A stretch of 64,000 nt of DNA from Drechslerella dactyloides (GCA_020064725.1 JAGTWJ010000002.1:4092001-4156000), one strand, 5' to 3'. Positions 47,653 to 59,145 are shown, numbered from the stretch's first letter. Made by a program: numbers and translations. Notes: generated by a model not told the origin, from the sequence alone.

Positions 47653-49508
47653 CCTTGCTTGCTTGTGTCCTTATATCTAAACGAAGATGCCTTTCGAGTA
47701 TTATAATTGCAGTCCAGATACCATCGGCTGCCTGAGAAAGAGAGACCGGGTCCATGGATTCACCTAGCCAGTTGGGAGGACTGAGGCTTCTTATAGCCTC
47801 TTTGCCCTACAAGCCCAAGACTGTTTATCTTCGTACTTCAACTTACTACTCTCCCCACGCCCCATGATTTCATGTTGTCGTACTACATGTTCGCCGAATG
47901 TTTGCATCATAGCGAAGGTCGTGCCCTCCACTTCCTCTTCCAATACCAAGAAAATAGGCCCTTCTGCATTTATTGATATATGCGCGGGTATACCGACAGC
48001 CCAGTTTAGAGCTAAGTCAAGCGAAGAGCAACGTGAAAACCTTCTTAGATCCTAGATTTGATAACCCCCTCTCCACCTGGGCGATATGGTGCGATGTTTT
48101 CAGCTAAGCACGCAATCGACGACTGTATCGTCTTCTTGGGCGCACAAAAACAGTATTGACCGAGCAGCACGTTAATTTGTGCTCTCCAGGCGACGATGCC
48201 CAGACGCGGCCGAGATACCGCCGAGACGCCGCCCAGGATATTGGCGAGGTTGGAGGGTGGGACAGCGTCTGCGCGGGGGTCCGATGGCGAAATATCGCTG
48301 CGATATCATTCGATAAGCTTCCTGGCAAGCTGCTGGATGGTGTGCGAGCCGTCCCTCAATTTACTTTGCGTGGGCTTGGTGCTGTAGCAGCCGAGCATGT
48401 GGTCGAACGGCGTCTTGATATTGCATGGAATTTGTGACTTTGTTGTTGCATTTTGGAAGGTAGACAGGGATCCGTACGCGGAGACGGCGACACAACGCTA
48501 GCCCAGATAAATGAACAAGCTACAAGCCGGCCAATTGGAGCCAGTATATATTGTATCATCTCAATCAGCTTGAGAATCAGTATTATATTTTATAACGGCT
48601 TCGCTATTATGTCGGCTCTTGTTTCCAATGACTGTGGCGGGACATTACGAGCTGTACGCTTATCAGGGCTGGTCCCTGGTCTGAGTTGCAGCGGACTGCG
48701 GGTTACGTACAGATATCAGCTTCGGAACCCCGGATCTCGCGCGGATAGTGGGCTGATAGTCCAAAATATCAATCTAACATCGGATCTGAGATTTATTTGC
48801 GAGAGAGTAACGAGAGTATTCCCAAGGCTATGGGCGAGATGCGAAGGCTAGGTATTCTATCTCAAACGCATTGGATTGCACGACGCTATTCATTTTTCCA
48901 ATGACTAAACGCACGCAGACCCTGATACACTCCATATACCTATGTTCTAGAGTTCTTAGGTATAGAATAACGTAATTATGATGCTCATTGCATATGTGCA
49001 GTAATCCGACTGGGAAGTTTCTTGATCGATTTAAAAGTGCATATATTGGAGCCCGAATCGATAGCTTTAATTGCTAGGAGATAAGCTGCAACCGGACCAG
49101 GTCAATTGGCTAGAGATAGCAGATCCGGTGAAGAGATACCTGAGCGAGTCTGACCATAGTCTCGGTGACGCTGTCCTTCTGAGGCAAGCTTGCAGTGATG
49201 GCATCTGGGAGACTAACTCAATAGGACATATCGCCGCTATCGCGGTGACAACTCTGGAAGTCCCAACCTAAGTTATTATAGCTCGCTAAAGAGCATTCTC
49301 CTACCCCCAAAGCCGTGGTGGAGTGGCTGGTAGTTATAATTACCTATGCTGGCCCTAGGAAGTGGTATGTTTGCTTTCAATTTCAGCCTTCACCAGGCTG
49401 ATGTATGATTTCACAAGTCAGAAACCTCAAAGCGATACTATATACCAACGACGCCCCCTTCATCGTCCTATATACATCATAGCATCTAAATATTAAGTCT
49501 TCGCCGGC
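47653..49508. other. Gene-free AT-richer region
   Basis: About 1.9 kb with no recognisable gene. Frames at 48156-48437 (plus) and 48453-48851 (plus) lack motifs. The part from about 48480 to 49330 is visibly richer in A and T than the flanks and may be decayed sequence, but I see no transposon ends. Confidence 0.45.
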
Positions 49509-50344
49509 TCAGCCGCGGACGGCGACCTTTGGTTCCCACGGTGCAACCTTGGGTTTCACACTAAACGCCCTCACGGTTAGCCTTATCTAATCTACAGGGA
49601 CACCGAAAGCCTGGGATAACGTACGTGGAGTAGGGCTTATATGCACCGCGGCTTTGCGTCGGATTGAACCCCAGCGGCTTTCCCCATTTCTCGAACCCGG
49701 CGTTGTGGTAGATGGGGTCTGTCGGCAAGTTGTCCGTCGCATATGATATCCATGCGTGCCACCCTGGCTCTATCTCCGCCCTAAATGTGACACAGAAACA
49801 TTAGTGGTGTGTCATGACAGCTATGAGACCGACGTAGGGCGACGTGAAGTCGGGAGTGGAGCGACGTACGCATCGCCGTAGAAGTTCTTATATTTGACCC
49901 ATCGAGTTCGCACTATTGCAGATCGTTTCGAGTCGCAATTAGCATTGTGAAGCGATGGAGATTATCGCCAAGTCTATATTTGCGTGCGCGTACGTGGCAG
50001 TTCCTCCTCGTCGTTCTGATAGAACCTGTTTCCAAACTTGTCGGTACCAACAAGCCTGCCGGCTTTGGTATCACCGACCGTCTGTATGACCGAAGCACGC
50101 GCCCGGCGTCAGTAGCGTTCAATCTCGCATGAACGGCAATGGTCGGTAATATCGGGGCGAGCCTCGAGGGAGGCGTCAGGTACGTACGGCTAATTGCCAG
50201 ATGGTGTCCTGTGGTCGGAAGAGGCGGTGGTCAGCTAAGCGTGTCTTCCAAGCGAATTGGGGTGGCTGCGGTCCGCGATTGCGTGTACGGTACCTTGATC
50301 CCCGACCGCCAGATGTTGCGTATCGTTCTCGGCAGCGAGCTCAT
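49509..50344 (-). CDS. NDUFA12: Complex I subunit NDUFA12 / B17.2 (13.4 kDa type)
   Basis: Accessory subunit of mitochondrial NADH:ubiquinone oxidoreductase. Six exons: 50294-50344, 50188-50208, 49994-50081, 49870-49912, 49625-49780 and 49509-49560, giving 136 residues. The spliced protein starts MSSLPRTIRNIWRSGIK and carries the family blocks GDTKAGRLVGTDKFGNRFY, EELPLRTRWVKYKNFYGDA, EIEPGWHAWISYATD and KPKVAPWEPKV. Exon 2 is a microexon of 21 nt encoding DTIWQLA, between a CCACAG acceptor and a GTACGT donor; its seven residues fill the spacing the family has between the first helix and GDTKAG. All introns are 64-106 nt, and most have CTAAC, CTAAT or CTGAC branch points. No unspliced frame shows the protein, so the gene is easily missed. 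It is divergent from ALG7. Confidence 0.9.
50188..50208 (-). other. 21-nt microexon of NDUFA12
   Basis: On the minus strand GACACCATCTGGCAATTAGC plus C lies between CAG and GTACGT. It encodes seven residues in phase 0 on both sides, so skipping it would keep the frame. Confidence 0.75.
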
Positions 50345-50737
50345 GGTGGCGGCTGACTGTAGTCGTGATGGTGTGCGCGGGAGGGAGAGGACGTTGACAT
50401 CGTCATGGGCTTGGAAGCGAGGTTGACATTTGCCGAGTTCGGCCGCATGTTCGCCGCACAGCCGCACAGACGGAAGCTACGGCCCCTGAACTTCATGACG
50501 TCCGCCGGCTTCAGTTAACAGGGTGTTCATTTCGCCGCCTGTCAGCCAGGAACCCGCTGTCGCAGTCCTTCCTTCTCGGCACCTGGTGCCGTTCCATTCG
50601 AGTCGCTCATTTATAATCGATCTTACCCCTACATGTGCATGTAGAAACTTTGGTATCGGACCGTATCGACCCGCCCCTTCACGCGGAATTCAAATGCGCC
50701 CGCGCAAGGTTCTATTCCCAAGCGACAGCCGGCCACG
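50345..50737. promoter_or_regulatory. Shared divergent promoter, NDUFA12 / ALG7
   Basis: This 393-bp interval separates the start codons of two essential-type genes transcribed in opposite directions, so both promoters must fit in it. I see no clear TATA box. Confidence 0.6.
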
Positions 50738-52289
50738 ATGACCTTACTCCCCGCGACCCGCAGCGACATCTCGACGAGAGAGTACCTCGCGCTCTTCACA
50801 CTCACCGGCACATGTACGGCAATCATCATCGCGGCGTTTCGATCGCGCGGCGAGCCGATTGTTGCGTCGCTCGGCTTCAGCGGCTTCGCGTTTGCGGCAA
50901 CGTACTGCCTGATACCATGGCTTGGAGAGGCGTTCAAGCGTGTGGGGTTCAAGGGGAAGGACATGGCGAAGACGCATAGGCCGGAGATGTGAGTTCGAAG
51001 CTCTAGTTTCATCAGGGCGGCGTCTCTACATATAGACCTGAACGATGCTAACGAATGGGTTTTTAGTCCCGAGACGATGGGCGCCGTCTGCGCGGTCGTG
51101 TACATCATGTGCATGTTCCTCTTCATCCCGTTCCCGTTTTACGAGTATCTTGTGCAGACATCTGGCGGTGGAAACCGCGACGTGGAGGTGGAAGTACACT
51201 CTGCCACTGGTCGAACGCTGCACCGATTTCCACATAATAAGGTATGGTTTCAATAGGGTGCCACCACACCAACATATGACTAGGATGAGTACGATGCTAA
51301 TATTATGGTATCTGCAGCTCGGCGAGTACCTCTCAGCGATACTATCGCTACAGAGCATGGTTTTCCTTGGTGTCGCAGACGACCTCTTCGATATTCGATG
51401 GCGACACAAGATCCTCCTCCCTGCTATCGCCGCAATTCCTATGCTCGTCGTCTACTACGTCGACTTTGGCGTCACCATAATCACGATACCGACCCTCCTG
51501 CAGCCATATCTAGGCCACCTGCTCAACCTCGGCTGGCTGTACTACGCCTACATGGCCTTCGTCGCCATTCTAGGTCCTAATGCGATCAACATCCTCGCGG
51601 GCATCAATGGCATCGAGGTCGGCCAGTCGATAGTCATCGCCTTGATGATCATTTTCAACGACGTACTGTACATTTCGCGACCAGGTCACCCGGCTATGAA
51701 TTCGCATTTATTCTCACTATACTTTTTGTTACCGTTCCTCGGCGTCTCGCTGGCGCTGCTGCGGTACAATTGGTTCCCGGCAAAGGTGTTCGTCGGGGAC
51801 ACATACTGCTATTTCGCAGGGTTTTTGTTTAGCGTCGTGGGGATTCTGGGGCATTTCTCCAAAACGTTGATGCTGCTGTTGCTACCGCAGATATTCAACG
51901 GGTGCTATTCGACGCCGCAACTGTTCGGTCTGGTGCCCTGTCCCCGACACCGGCTGCCAAAGTTCAACGGGCGTACACACCTGCTTGAGCCTTCCATGGC
52001 GCCGTTTATCCTGCCACCGAAGCAACCTACGGTACTGCTACTCAGCGCAATGGAGAAGTTCAAGTTAGTAAAGTTGGTCAGGGATGAAGAAGGAGTGATT
52101 AAGGAATGCAGTAATCTGACAATCTTGAATCTGTGGCTGGTGTGGTTCGGCCCCATGAGAGAGGATACGCTTGCAATGGGAGTGCTGGCGCTTCAGTTGG
52201 TGATGGGCCTAGCGGCGTTGGGAATACGGCATGGGTTGGCGCTGATGGTCTACGAATCGGACAACCTGATAAAGTGGGAACGAACATGA
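50738..52289 (+). CDS. ALG7: UDP-GlcNAc:dolichyl-phosphate GlcNAc-1-P transferase
   Basis: First enzyme of the dolichol-linked oligosaccharide pathway for N-glycosylation, in the endoplasmic reticulum membrane; it is the target of tunicamycin. Exons are 50738-50988, 51067-51241 and 51318-52289, giving 465 residues. The splices join RPE to IPETMGAV and HNK to LGEYLSAILSLQSMVFLGVADD, both conserved in the family. Signature parts: FKGKDMAKTHRPEIPETMG, VADDLFDIRWRHK (the Asp pair that handles metal and substrate), NAINILAGINGIEVGQ, WFPAKVFVGDTYCYFAG and QLFGLVPCPRHRLP. About ten membrane helices are visible. The length is close to other fungal Alg7 proteins. Confidence 0.95.
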
Positions 52290-52684
52290 AGCGACTAGTA
52301 CTAGTACCTTGCGGATACCCTCTTAAACTTCTCTGTTTATATATATCGTATTCGCTTGTTTATAGACATAAAATTTCCATTGGTATAATCTATTGTACTT
52401 TATAGAGCCTATCACTGCAGGTGTCAATGCTAAGTTCTCCAAACTACTATCCAATCGCAAGCCTGACAGCCCCCGGAATACGCTAAAATGAGTCGACAAG
52501 ATCGAAACACCCAAAAAGTTGAATGCAGCAGATGGCGCGCCTACCTCGCTATCGTACATTCACACGCAGGCCAAAGATACGAATTAATAGCTAAGCAAAC
52601 AAATGCATCTAAAAACTGGTGGCCTTCCCTACCGTAACAAAATACCTGGCTGATTGAGACCAAGTATCCCCATGAACGCTCGTC
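52290..52684. other. Convergent 3' flanks
   Basis: AT-rich spacer between the facing ends of ALG7 and the AP-2 mu gene; no gene seen. Confidence 0.65.
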
Positions 52685-54233
52685 TCAGAACCGTATCTCA
52701 TACGACCCTGCTCTCGTCATGTATCGCACCCACTTAACGCTCGAGTAATTGCTCTTCTCGAACACCTTCAGGTACCGAACCAGCAATCCGGAGCTCGTAA
52801 ACATCAGCAACGAGAAGTTCAGCGACACAGGCGGCCGCGACCATGCTTTCTGATTCGTCATCGCTGTCAGAACGGCGTCTGCCGACAGAACGAACTCTGA
52901 CTGTCCCGTGAAACGTGGGATCCTACGGACGCAGACACTCAGTGTTAGCATTACGGCCTGCCCAAATCCTCTAATAAGGGGGACAAGTTGCGACCAGGGG
53001 ATCGGCAAACATGTCAGATGAACTCGTACCTCCAAACAATGTTATTCTCCGCCGGCTCGTACTTCGCTTTACCCTGGCTCGTTCTAACATGCGTGGTAGC
53101 GGTATTCAGCGGCGTCGGCACCTTGACTATCACGTTCGTCGCAAACAGTTTCGCCCCGTAATTTGCGCGCACCGCAATCTGGTACTCGACCTTCGTCTTG
53201 CCAACCTCATTCACAATCACGTGTACCTTGAACGGCAGATTGACGTTCTCGGTCGCACGGTAGCGCATCAACTCGAACTCGCCGTCCGGCGGGATGAAGC
53301 TGATCGTGCGGTCCGTGTCGAACCGTCCTAGCTTGACGCACTGGTGGAATTGACAATCTTCTAGCGTGACGGAGCCTGCTGCCGCGCGGGTGGCCTTGGA
53401 CCCGGCCTTGTTCCCGTTCGGACGGGACAGGCCGGTGTCATCGAGAAGCAGGCGGTCGTTGAGGCCGAATTTGCACTCGGGCACCCCGGAGAGGTAGGCG
53501 CGCATGATGATCTGCCCCGTAACGTCTTCTTTGAGGACCGTGCCGGTCGCGGACATGAGAAGGTTGACGTCCTCGATTACGTCGACGAAAGCTTCGTTCT
53601 TGCGGTACTTGACGTCCGCGCGACGCCAGGACAGCGCGCCGGTGGCCTGCATTGTTATTCGCGAGGAGTCCTCCTGTGGGCGGTCGTCATCTTATTAGCA
53701 TATACGCCGTGGGTACAGGTTTATCCGGAGACCATCGGTGCATACCATCGCCCGCTCCGACTTGACGCCTTCCGTCGTGATGTACATCTTTAGCGTATCC
53801 GTCTCCGTATTCTGCGGATATCCAAAGTCCAAGATCTCTGCACCCGCGGTCATTAACATGAAATTCCCACCACAGCTGTAGAGAAGGAGCCCATACCATC
53901 CAGCAGCTCGTATATCAGCACGAAGTTGTTCTTCACAGCCTCCTCGTCGAACTTGCCGAAATAGCTGCGACCCAGCGCAATCAGCCGGTACAAGAACTCA
54001 AACACCAGCGCCGCGTTCGCATTGCTCTTCGTGATCGCTACCAGGTATATATTTTCGTGCTTCACGTGCGAGAAGGTCGTGCTGCCCAGCGTGAGGATCG
54101 GTGACCGCACCTGCGCGTTCGAGATCACCTGGATCCGGAACACGTCCGACAGCCGCGGCCGGCAGTCATTGCGGAACTGTCGGAAGATCAGGTTCTCGCC
54201 CTTCTGGTTGAAGAGCAGGATGCCGGAGAGCAT
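52685..54233 (-). CDS. APM4: AP-2 clathrin adaptor complex subunit mu
   Basis: Medium subunit of the AP-2 adaptor, which picks cargo for clathrin-mediated endocytosis at the plasma membrane. Exons are 53897-54233, 53746-53837, 53030-53673 and 52685-52922, giving 436 residues. The N-terminal longin domain starts MLSGILLFNQKGENLIFRQF and includes ENIYLVAITKSNANAALVFEFL. The linker carries EILDFGYPQNTETDTLKMYI, then the mu homology domain starts at WRRADVKYRKNEAFVDVIE and closes with FLKVFEKSNYSSVKWVRYMT and AGSYEIRF. The form RPPVSLNFSLLMFTSSGL near the end fits AP-2 rather than AP-1 mu. All four junctions keep frame; introns are 59-107 nt. Confidence 0.94.
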
Positions 54234-54890
54234 CGTGGCGGGTGCGCGCAGGAAGGATAGGGTGCGTAGTTAGGTGGCTGTTGTTCGCGGGCGCTTGTTT
54301 GAACCGTCGGTCCGATTGGCGGGAAGTCGGAAAGTCGAGGAGTACGTCCGGGCGGTGGGTGTAGGTACAGACGGTTTCGGCACGGGTGACGTCTATGGGA
54401 CCATGATGCGACAAGCTTCCGTATCGAACGAGCAGGGCTGAAGGTGGTGGTGGTTGGTTGGCAGAAGTTTGAGGTGCAGGTGAAGGTTCGTCGGAGACGC
54501 CGTGTTATGTAATACGTAATATGGGGAAAGGAGGCCGGGCGGCTTTTTCCGGCGCTCGTCACGAGCCGCCTCGAACAAATGCGCGAACGACAGCTGGCTG
54601 GTCGTCTGGTATAGCAAATTGTAGCTCATGAGATTAGTTTCTGTACCTGCAGGATGTTCTGAAATGCGAATTCCAGAGAATGTATTGTGGTAGAGTGTTT
54701 TACACATATGCACGTATATGCGTATCATATCATGCATCCAGGAACTCGGCTCAAGATCGATATCGTGTTCTGAACAGCGTCTATACTGCGAAAGTAATGC
54801 ACTACGGTACCTGCCACCCACTGCTTTAAAAGGTACTTATTTACGCCCCACTCGATCACGCACTCAGCACCCTGTACAGAGACGAGTAGA
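54234..54890. other. Intergenic spacer
   Basis: Promoter of the AP-2 mu gene and 3' flank of the succinyl-CoA ligase gene. It shows no supported gene. Confidence 0.6.
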
Positions 54891-56729
54891 TTATATCAAA
54901 TCGCGCTTGACAAACTCGTCGAACAGCGCCTTGCCCATCGATGCCGGATTCCGCTCGACGTGCACACCGGCTGCACTCAGGGCTGCAATCTTGGAGTCCG
55001 CGCCTCCCTTTCCTCCGCTAACGATAGCACCTGCGACATGACTGTTAGCTTCAACCTATAGGCGGTACATTGCAGATGGCGACAAGACATACCGGCGTGG
55101 CCCATGCGCCGACCAGGCGGCGCCGAGATACCAGCAATGAACGAGACGATTGGCTTATTCTTGCTGTTGTTCGCCTTGATGAACTCTGCGGCATCCTCCT
55201 CAGCCGACCCACCGATCTCACCGATCATAATGATGCCGTCTGTGGCGTCGTCCTCGAGGAAAACCCTGAGCGTGTCAATGAAGTTTGTTCCAGAGAACGG
55301 ATCACCACCAATTCTGTCCCCACACTGGTTAGCATAGCTCGAAATTTACGGTTGTTGGTGTTCAATAGCAGCGCACCCAACGACAAGGCTCTGTCCCAGA
55401 TTGTGCTTGGTGGTCTGGTTGACAGCCTCGTATGTCAACGTTCCGGACCGCGAAACAATGCCAACGCGACCGGCGCTGTGGATGAAGCCCGGCATAATAC
55501 CGATCTTGCACTTGTCGCCCGGATTGATGATACCTGGGCAGTTTCTAGCAGATATTAACAGCGTCAGAATCGGTCCTCCATCCCATAGACACGATTTTCG
55601 TAAACGACAGCGCTACATACGGCCCAACCAATCTTGTCTTATTCTGCGTTTTCAGCATGTCGACGACCCGGACCATATCTACCCATATCGACCAGTCAGC
55701 AAAGCGTGACCTCGCTGGATTGGCCATTCTTTCATATGTTCCGCGTACCGTGCTGAGGGATCCCCTCCGTGATGCTATCGCAAATGCCGTCAGCCTAGTA
55801 CAAAGCTATACAATACCAACGCGAAACATACCAAACGACTAACGGCATCTCAGCCTCGATGGCCTCCTCAATGGACTTGCCCGCAACCGGTGGCCTATAA
55901 ACACGACCGTTAACGCGCACTCACTCCACAACTAGGAATAGTAGGGAACAATGTTGAACATACGGCACAAATATAGCCGACGCATTGGCTATCATCCCGC
56001 GTCAGTACCGTTCCCCTAGCGTGACACCGCGTCGACAATCGCGACCAAGTACCTTGAACACTCTTGATCGCCTCTCCGACTGATCCAAACACCGGTCTGT
56101 CCAGATGTGACGTGCCGGCCTTCTTCGGGTTCTACTCGCGGTTCCGTTAACGCCCGTCCTCATAGCATATCGCGAAACCATCCGTGCATATATCGCAGCG
56201 AGTCGGGCGGTGACTACTAACAATTCCACCAACGACATTGGTGCCTGCAACCCATACATTAGCACATCACAAACAGTCGGACCGGCGTGCCGGGAGAATA
56301 TGGGCGCGCGTGTAGGCGGTAGATTACCATAATCGATAGCTTGATTCGCGTGGAAACTGCAACCGCGAACAAATCCGCCACCCGTCAGCATATCCCATCC
56401 CGACGACCGATATCGATTCAATTCGTCCGTTTATCCGTCCGCACGTACGTTCCTTGCTTGCCCTACACCATAGATAAGAAGCAACATCAGCAATTCCATC
56501 CATCCATGCACCTAACCATCCACCAATCGTGCATACAGCACGGATGCTGCAGCACCATCCGCTCAATGCATGCGTAGACAGGGCAATGTACCGTGAAGCC
56601 CTGGTATATCAACCGAGTGTCCTTCCCGATCTTTAAATTCTTGTACGTGGACACATATGGCGACTCCGTGCTATACCCGCGTCGGGCAGCAGCAGGTAGA
56701 CGGCCGGCGCTGCGTCTGAGTGCGAACAT
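54891..56729 (-). CDS. LSC1: Succinate-CoA ligase alpha subunit, 12 exons
   Basis: Mitochondrial citric acid cycle enzyme that converts succinyl-CoA to succinate with formation of a nucleoside triphosphate. Twelve exons: 56592-56729, 56449-56462, 56328-56356, 56222-56244, 56053-56131, 55964-55988, 55832-55894, 55749-55774, 55621-55678, 55377-55544, 55093-55313 and 54891-55030, giving 327 residues. Exons 2, 3, 4, 6 and 8 are only 14, 29, 23, 25 and 26 nt. The spliced product reads continuously through family blocks: IYQGFTGKQGTFHANQAIDY, NVVGGINPKKAG, AIFVPPPVAG, CITEGIPQHDMVRVVDML, GIVSRSGTLTYEAVNQTT, GGDPFSGTNFID, IMIGEIGGSAEEDAA and PPGRRMGHAGAIVSGGKGG with the phosphorylated His280. The N-terminus (MFALRRSAGRLPAAARRGYS) is a mitochondrial presequence. 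The beta subunit is not in the window. Confidence 0.93.
56449..56462 (-). other. 14-nt microexon of LSC1
   Basis: On the minus strand GGCAAGCAAGGAAC lies between GTGTAG and GTACGT. It supplies the codons for GKQG and two bases of the next Thr, the universally conserved segment after QGFT. Its length is not a multiple of three, so skipping would break the frame. Confidence 0.88.
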
Positions 56730-57407
56730 CGCGGCGGCGGGGGGATGAGTGAGCGTGATTTTGCTGGGCGAGGTGATGCGGACGTCGACCGATGGATTCG
56801 GGAGGTGGGTTGGTGGTGAGAAGGACGAACGGAACGGAGCTGCGAGATGCGGTAGCGAACGTGCCGGCGTTTTGCGTGGGGCGTTCTACCACACACAACA
56901 CGATATGTCTTCCCGAGTATTCGAGTGCAGATGATAGAACGGTAGAATTTACAGTCACGAGTTTGCTTTTGATAACGGTGTATAGTGGCCAGAGTAGTGA
57001 TAAGAGCTTATGCATGTTGATTTCTATTTGTATGTTGTAATGTACGTGCATCATATCATATTATTATCTGCTGTCCTCCGCCACCGACACTCCTCTATCA
57101 CGACATCCGGCTTGTTGAAACCGGATTACCAAGGGTTAGTTATGCTTGCATCCTCCCTCCTCTGCTCAATTCACGCAAATTAAACGCCCCTACTGTTGAA
57201 GATATTTCACGCCAGTACCCAGACTTTTCTCTCTGTGCGCTTCTGCATCAAGCATTCAAACTACAATTCAGAGACATATGTACGGTGGAATCCACACTGA
57301 TTCGAATCATCACCACCACGATCAATTGACCCAGCAACCACCCAGAATGACATTTCTGCATTATCGAGCGGTGGATTCAGTGCAGCTGAAAATGTCCAGC
57401 GGCAAAA
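56730..57407. other. Intergenic spacer
   Basis: Promoter of LSC1 and 3' flank of the phosphoglycerate dehydrogenase gene; no supported coding sequence. Confidence 0.6.
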
Positions 57408-59145
57408 TTAGAAGAGAATACGAGTGAGGATGCAAGCTATAGACACAAAAGTCAGTATCACGCAGGTCGAGTTGCAAAATTTAACACACGATGCACCCGA
57501 ACGGGACGCGGCCACTTACCACCCAAACTCTCCAGGCCATCATTGATATCTTTTCTCTCCTCCTCTTTGACATCACTGATGTCAGCCATCATGTATGCTA
57601 CATCCCCGCGCGAGTCCGAAATCTGCTTCTCAACATTATGGTCGGCCAGAATCGAATTGACTACACCCACGGTTAGACCATCCCACACTCAGACGGTTCT
57701 TATACAGCAGAGAAGTGGATACTGACCTTGTCGCAGGACGCCGGGACGGTTATGATGGATAAAAATCACGCGGATATGATTCGTCTGCTCAAAGTCGATC
57801 GAGCGCAGGTTGCACTCAGGTATATTGACGGCGCCAAGCGTCACGCCCTCGTTCACGTAACGGACGATCGCCTCGCCGACTTCCACGCCGATGGCGCTCT
57901 GCGCCTCCTCAGTGCTGCCGCCGATGTGTGGCGTCAGAATGATGTTCTTGAGCCCGCGCAGGTCCTCCGCCCAGGTATTCAGGTCGTTCGTGAAGAAGTC
58001 CCCGTTCGCCGCCGGTTCGTTCGGGTAGACGTCTAGCGCGGCACCAGCGATGCGACCTGCCCTCATCGCGTTACTGCGTCTCCACCGTCAGTACCGATTC
58101 GAGACCAAAGCTGGTGTTCATTTGAAAGCTGAGAGCAAGGGCTTACATTAGATCCGGGATGACGACGACGCTGCCTCTGCTGGCGTTGATGAGATATGAG
58201 CCCTTCTTCATCTGGTTCAGCTGCGCTTCGCCAATCATCCCCTTCGTCTCCGGCAGCTCGGGCACGTGCAGGGTCACAAAATCCGCCTGTTGCAGCAGTT
58301 CACCCAGCGTTGCGACTTGTCGAGCGGTACCCAGCGACATGATCGGAACGACGTCATAGTACCTCACCGCCATGCCCATCGCCTCTGCCAGCACGGAAAG
58401 CTGCGACCCAATGTGCCCGTAGCCGACGATGCCGAGGGTCTTCCCGCGGATTTCCCAGCATTTCGAGCTGACTTTGTTCCACCGGCCTTGGTGCAGTTCG
58501 ATGGAGCGGTCACCGAGCTGACGGGCGAGGGTGATAACTTCCGCGATGACGAGCTCGGCGACGCTGCGAGAGTTGCTGAACGGTGAATTGAAGACGGCGA
58601 TGCCGTGTTTGGCTGCGTATTCGAGGTCGACTTGGTTCGTGCCGATACAAAAGCAACCGATGACGAGGAGGTTCTTCGCCTCGGATAGAACGCGCTCGGT
58701 GAGCTTAGTTTTCGAGCGGATGCCAATGACGTGGACGTCCCTGTGAATTCAATCGACAGGCCAGTCAGTGAACGGATCGCTCGATTGCAAGTGCATGCAC
58801 GGCGAGTATGGCTTGAACATGCCTGATCTTCTGTATCAGCTGGTCCTCGGGCAGCGAGCTCTTCTGAAACTCAACCTGGTAGCCCTGCTTGCCAAAGATG
58901 TCCAGCGCCGTCTGGTTGACGTTCTCGAGCAGCAAGATCTTGATGTCCTCCGTGTTGAACGGCTTGAGCTGTCGCGGGGTCCGCGCCGGCCGAGCTGTGC
59001 TACGACCCAGGCTGGCTGGGAAGTAGCTGCCCTGGCTGTGGAATGTGCTTGTCGGTGAGGTTGAGATGCTCATCATGTTCGCCACACCGGAACCGAGGCC
59101 GTCGAGGGCGTCGGCGACCCTGCCTGTGATGTCCTTTGGAGGCAT
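57408..59145 (-). CDS. SER3: D-3-phosphoglycerate dehydrogenase
   Basis: First enzyme of serine synthesis from 3-phosphoglycerate, NAD-dependent. Five exons: 58823-59145, 58147-58740, 57727-58073, 57520-57660 and 57408-57436, giving 477 residues. Parts: a Ser/Thr-rich N-terminal extension, KILLLENVNQTALDIFGKQG, NLLVIGCFCIGTNQVDLE, the nucleotide-binding loop GIVGYGHIGSQL (about 211-222), the catalytic segment INASRGSVV, and the His motif TPHIGGSTEEAQ. A C-terminal ACT-type domain (NHIRVIFIHHNRPGVL, then VNSILADHNVEKQ) suggests serine feedback control. The last exon of 29 nt gives the end ACILTRILF. Intron 1 (58741-58822) starts with GC instead of GT: CAG followed by GCATGT. Only this junction restores KIRDVHVIGIRSKT. 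A TGACTC core lies at 59616, about 470 bp upstream. Confidence 0.93.
58741..58822 (-). other. GC-AG intron in phosphoglycerate dehydrogenase
   Basis: On the minus strand the intron begins GCATGT after exon bases ATCAG, has an ACTGAC branch point and ends TTCACAG. A nearby GT (GTTCAA) would give the wrong phase and lose the conserved RDVHVIGIRSK block. Confidence 0.8.

Noticed and set aside
49913..50122. Minus-strand 69-codon frame
   Set aside because: It is an out-of-frame reading of NDUFA12 exon 3 and its introns.
34056..54233. A phosphoinositide/endocytosis gene cluster (PIP-kinase-like, AP-2 mu; BAR gene further left)
   Set aside because: The genes are far apart, on different strands, with unrelated genes between them; the shared theme is probably chance.
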